Below are positions 62,650-64,000 of a stretch of 64,000 nt of DNA, piece after piece. Source of the DNA: Poriferisodalis sp965208925. Lineage in GTDB: Bacteria; Actinomycetota; Acidimicrobiia; Acidimicrobiales; Poriferisodalaceae. How positions within the stretch are numbered: the first letter of the stretch is position 1; each line of letters opens with the position of its first letter. The notes beneath the pieces were generated by a model. It did no database searches. It was not told the DNA's origin and saw nothing but the letters and a program-made list of their open reading frames with translations. The DNA is taken from positions 2,418,001-2,482,000 of the forward strand of contig NZ_OZ242364.1 of assembly GCF_965208925.1 (NCBI RefSeq). The letters are read 5' to 3'. The translations under genes were made by a program, and so were the position numbers.

Positions 62650-64000
62650 CTATCCAGCCCCCTCGAGCAGGTCCAGCATCTCGGCCGCAGCTTCGGCGAT
62701 GACCGTTCCTGGCGGGTAGATCGCGGCTGCGCCTGCAGCGCGCAGCGCGTCGAAGTCCTGTGCTGGGATGACGCCGCCGACCACGACCACGATGTCGGGC
62801 CGACCGAGTTCTGCGAGTGCGTCCCGCAGCGCCGGCACGAGCGTCAAGTGTCCCGCGGCGAGCGACGAGGCGCCGACGACGTGGACGTCGTTCTCGACGG
62901 CTTGGCGAGCCGTCTCGGCAGGCGTGCTGAACAACGGGCCGATGTCGACATCGAATCCCAGATCGGCGTAGGCCGTGGCCACCACTTTCTGGCCGCGGTC
63001 ATGGCCGTCCTGACCCATCTTCGCGATGAGGATGCGCGGCCGCCTCCCGGTCTGCTCGCCGAAGGCAGCTACCCGGTTGCGCACGGCGTCGACGGCTGCC
63101 GCAATCGGATTCGTGCTGCCGTCGCCTGCGGCGGTGCTGTCGTCGCCCGAACTGTCGCCAGCCATCTCGCTCCCGTACACGCCGCTGATGGTGCGTATCT
63201 GGGCAGTGTGCCGCCCGAAGGCGTCCTCCATCGCCGCGCTAATCTCCCCCACGGTGGCATGGCAGCGCGCCGCGTCGACGGATGCGGCCAGCAGGTTGCC
63301 CTCGCCGCTGCGGGCCACGTCGCGCAGAGCATCCAATGAGCGGCGAACCGCATCGGCATCGCGGCCGCTGCGCAGCCGATCCAGCTTCGCCAGCTGGGCG
63401 GCGCGCACCTCAGCGTTGTCGACCCGCAGGATGTCGACCTCATTGGACAGCTCAGACCTGTAGCGGTTGACCCCGACAACCGTGCGCTGCCCGGCCTCGA
63501 TGCGAGCCTGGGTGCGCGCCGCGGCCTCTTCAATGCGCATCTTGGGAATGCCGGCCTCGATCGCGCGCGCCATGCCGCCGAGCCGCTCGATCTCGGCAAT
63601 GTGCGCGGAGGCCCGTTGCGCCAGCTCGGCGGTGAGCCGTTCCACGTAGTAGCTCCCGCCCCAGGGGTCGATCACCCGAGTCGAGCCGGCTTCATGCTGC
63701 AGGAACAGCTGTGTGTTGCGGGCGATGCGGGCGCTGAAGTCGCTCGGCAACGCCAACGCCTCGTCGAATGCGTTGGTGTGGAGGCTCTGGGTATGGCCGT
63801 CGACGGCGGCCATGGCCTCGATGCAGGTGCGCACCACGTTGTTGTACGGGTCCTGGGCGGTGAGCGACCAACCCGAGGTCTGGCAGTGAGTCCGCAACGA
63901 CAGCGATCGTGGATTCTCGGGCTCGAAGCCGGCGACCAGCTTGGCCCACAGCAGCCTGGCCGCACGCAGCTTGGCCACCTCCATGAAAAAGTCCATCCCG
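62650..64000 (-). CDS. mutB: methylmalonyl-CoA mutase large subunit, 5' truncated
   Basis: Interconverts methylmalonyl-CoA and succinyl-CoA with adenosylcobalamin. About 450 C-terminal residues are present; the rest is beyond the window end. The barrel part includes RTHCQTSGWSLTAQDPYNNV and EALALPSDFSARIARNTQ, with the substrate pocket, and GGSYYVERLT. The B12-binding domain has RILIAKMGQDGHDRGQKVV (the DxHxxG cobalt-ligand motif), VVGASSLAAGHLTLV and GGVIPAQDFDALRAAGA. An insert rich in Gly/Ser/Asp separates the two domains (AGDSSGDDSTAAGDGS). MeaB close by supports a mutase of the methylmalonyl type; ethylmalonyl- or isobutyryl-type is less likely because DPYNNVVRT fits MCM best. Confidence 0.93.
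   Translation of the reverse strand, partial: GMDFFMEVAKLRAARLLWAKLVAGFEPENPRSLSLRTHCQTSGWSLTAQDPYNNVVRTCIEAMAAVDGHTQSLHTNAFDEALALPSDFSARIARNTQLFLQHEAGSTRVIDPWGGSYYVERLTAELAQRASAHIAEIERLGGMARAIEAGIPKMRIEEAAARTQARIEAGQRTVVGVNRYRSELSNEVDILRVDNAEVRAAQLAKLDRLRSGRDADAVRRSLDALRDVARSGEGNLLAASVDAARCHATVGEISAAMEDAFGRHTAQIRTISGVYGSEMAGDSSGDDSTAAGDGSTNPIAAAVDAVRNRVAAFGEQTGRRPRILIAKMGQDGHDRGQKVVATAYADLGFDVDIGPLFSTPAETARQAVENDVHVVGASSLAAGHLTLVPALRDALAELGRPDIVVVVGGVIPAQDFDALRAAGAAAIYPPGTVIAEAAAEMLDLLEGAG

Overview
The window is a stretch of high-GC bacterial chromosome, almost certainly from an actinobacterium. The 23S gene carries the extra domain III sequence typical of high-GC Gram-positives. The order argH, mpg, ABC-2 exporter, tyrS, TPR protein, tlyA, nadK, recN, steA, steB, pyrG, xerD, scpA, scpB, rluB, cmk, der matches the long conserved block known from Mycobacterium and relatives. 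The 16S sequence, the aroA-cmk fusion, the one-chain indolepyruvate:ferredoxin oxidoreductase and the KorAB pair suggest an Acidimicrobiia-like lineage, but that placement is inference.

Layout. 1-6000: argH (5' truncated), mpg, a NUDIX protein, two tiny membrane proteins, an ABC-2 exporter and tyrS. 6000-11670: a complete rRNA operon (16S, 23S, 5S) with promoter, two boxA-like sites and a terminator, and no tRNA in its spacers. 11770-24730: TPR protein, class I aldolase, korA-korB, then tlyA-nadK-recN-steA-steB, a family 2 glycosyltransferase and a WecA/MraY-like transferase. 24757-26271 (minus): 8-oxoguanine deaminase. 26385-44841: pyrG-xerD; trpS facing scpA-scpB-rluB; a one-chain indolepyruvate:ferredoxin oxidoreductase; tyrA; aroA-cmk; plsC; ispH (minus); a DUF512 radical-SAM-like protein; der and a small membrane protein. 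44895-47383: tRNA-Pro(GGG), a DUF6642-like protein with a CHAT-like His/Cys pair, a DUF427 gene with an in-frame TGA at its conserved Cys, and an FAD oxidoreductase. 47645-51302: class I ribonucleotide reductase nrdAB with its own leader. 51345-52838 (minus): DUF222/HNH protein. 53148-60872 (minus): a four-gene operon for exported and membrane proteins (pseudo-protease, two lipoproteins sharing a new six-Cys domain, and an RDD protein). 61004-64000: meaB, a small membrane protein and the large subunit of methylmalonyl-CoA mutase (truncated by the window end).

Functional themes. The left and middle are core growth functions: translation, chromosome segregation, cell-envelope and division (SteAB), aromatic amino acids and isoprenoids. 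KorAB, IOR and IspH point to ferredoxin- and Fe-S-dependent metabolism. MeaB with methylmalonyl-CoA mutase indicates B12-dependent propionyl-CoA use.

The most interesting signals are these. First, a putative selenocysteine codon in the DUF427 gene, where TGA replaces the conserved Cys, the frame stays open behind it and a SECIS-like hairpin follows. Second, the exported-protein operon with a duplicated six-Cys/PPC architecture fused once to a PQQ-type propeller and once to a glycine-betaine-type binding domain. Third, a dispersed repeat of about 65-75 bp seen three times. Fourth, a repeated leaderless-start arrangement (TANNNT hexamer 6-8 nt before ATG/GTG). Fifth, three short leader ORFs that abut or overlap the starts of major genes.
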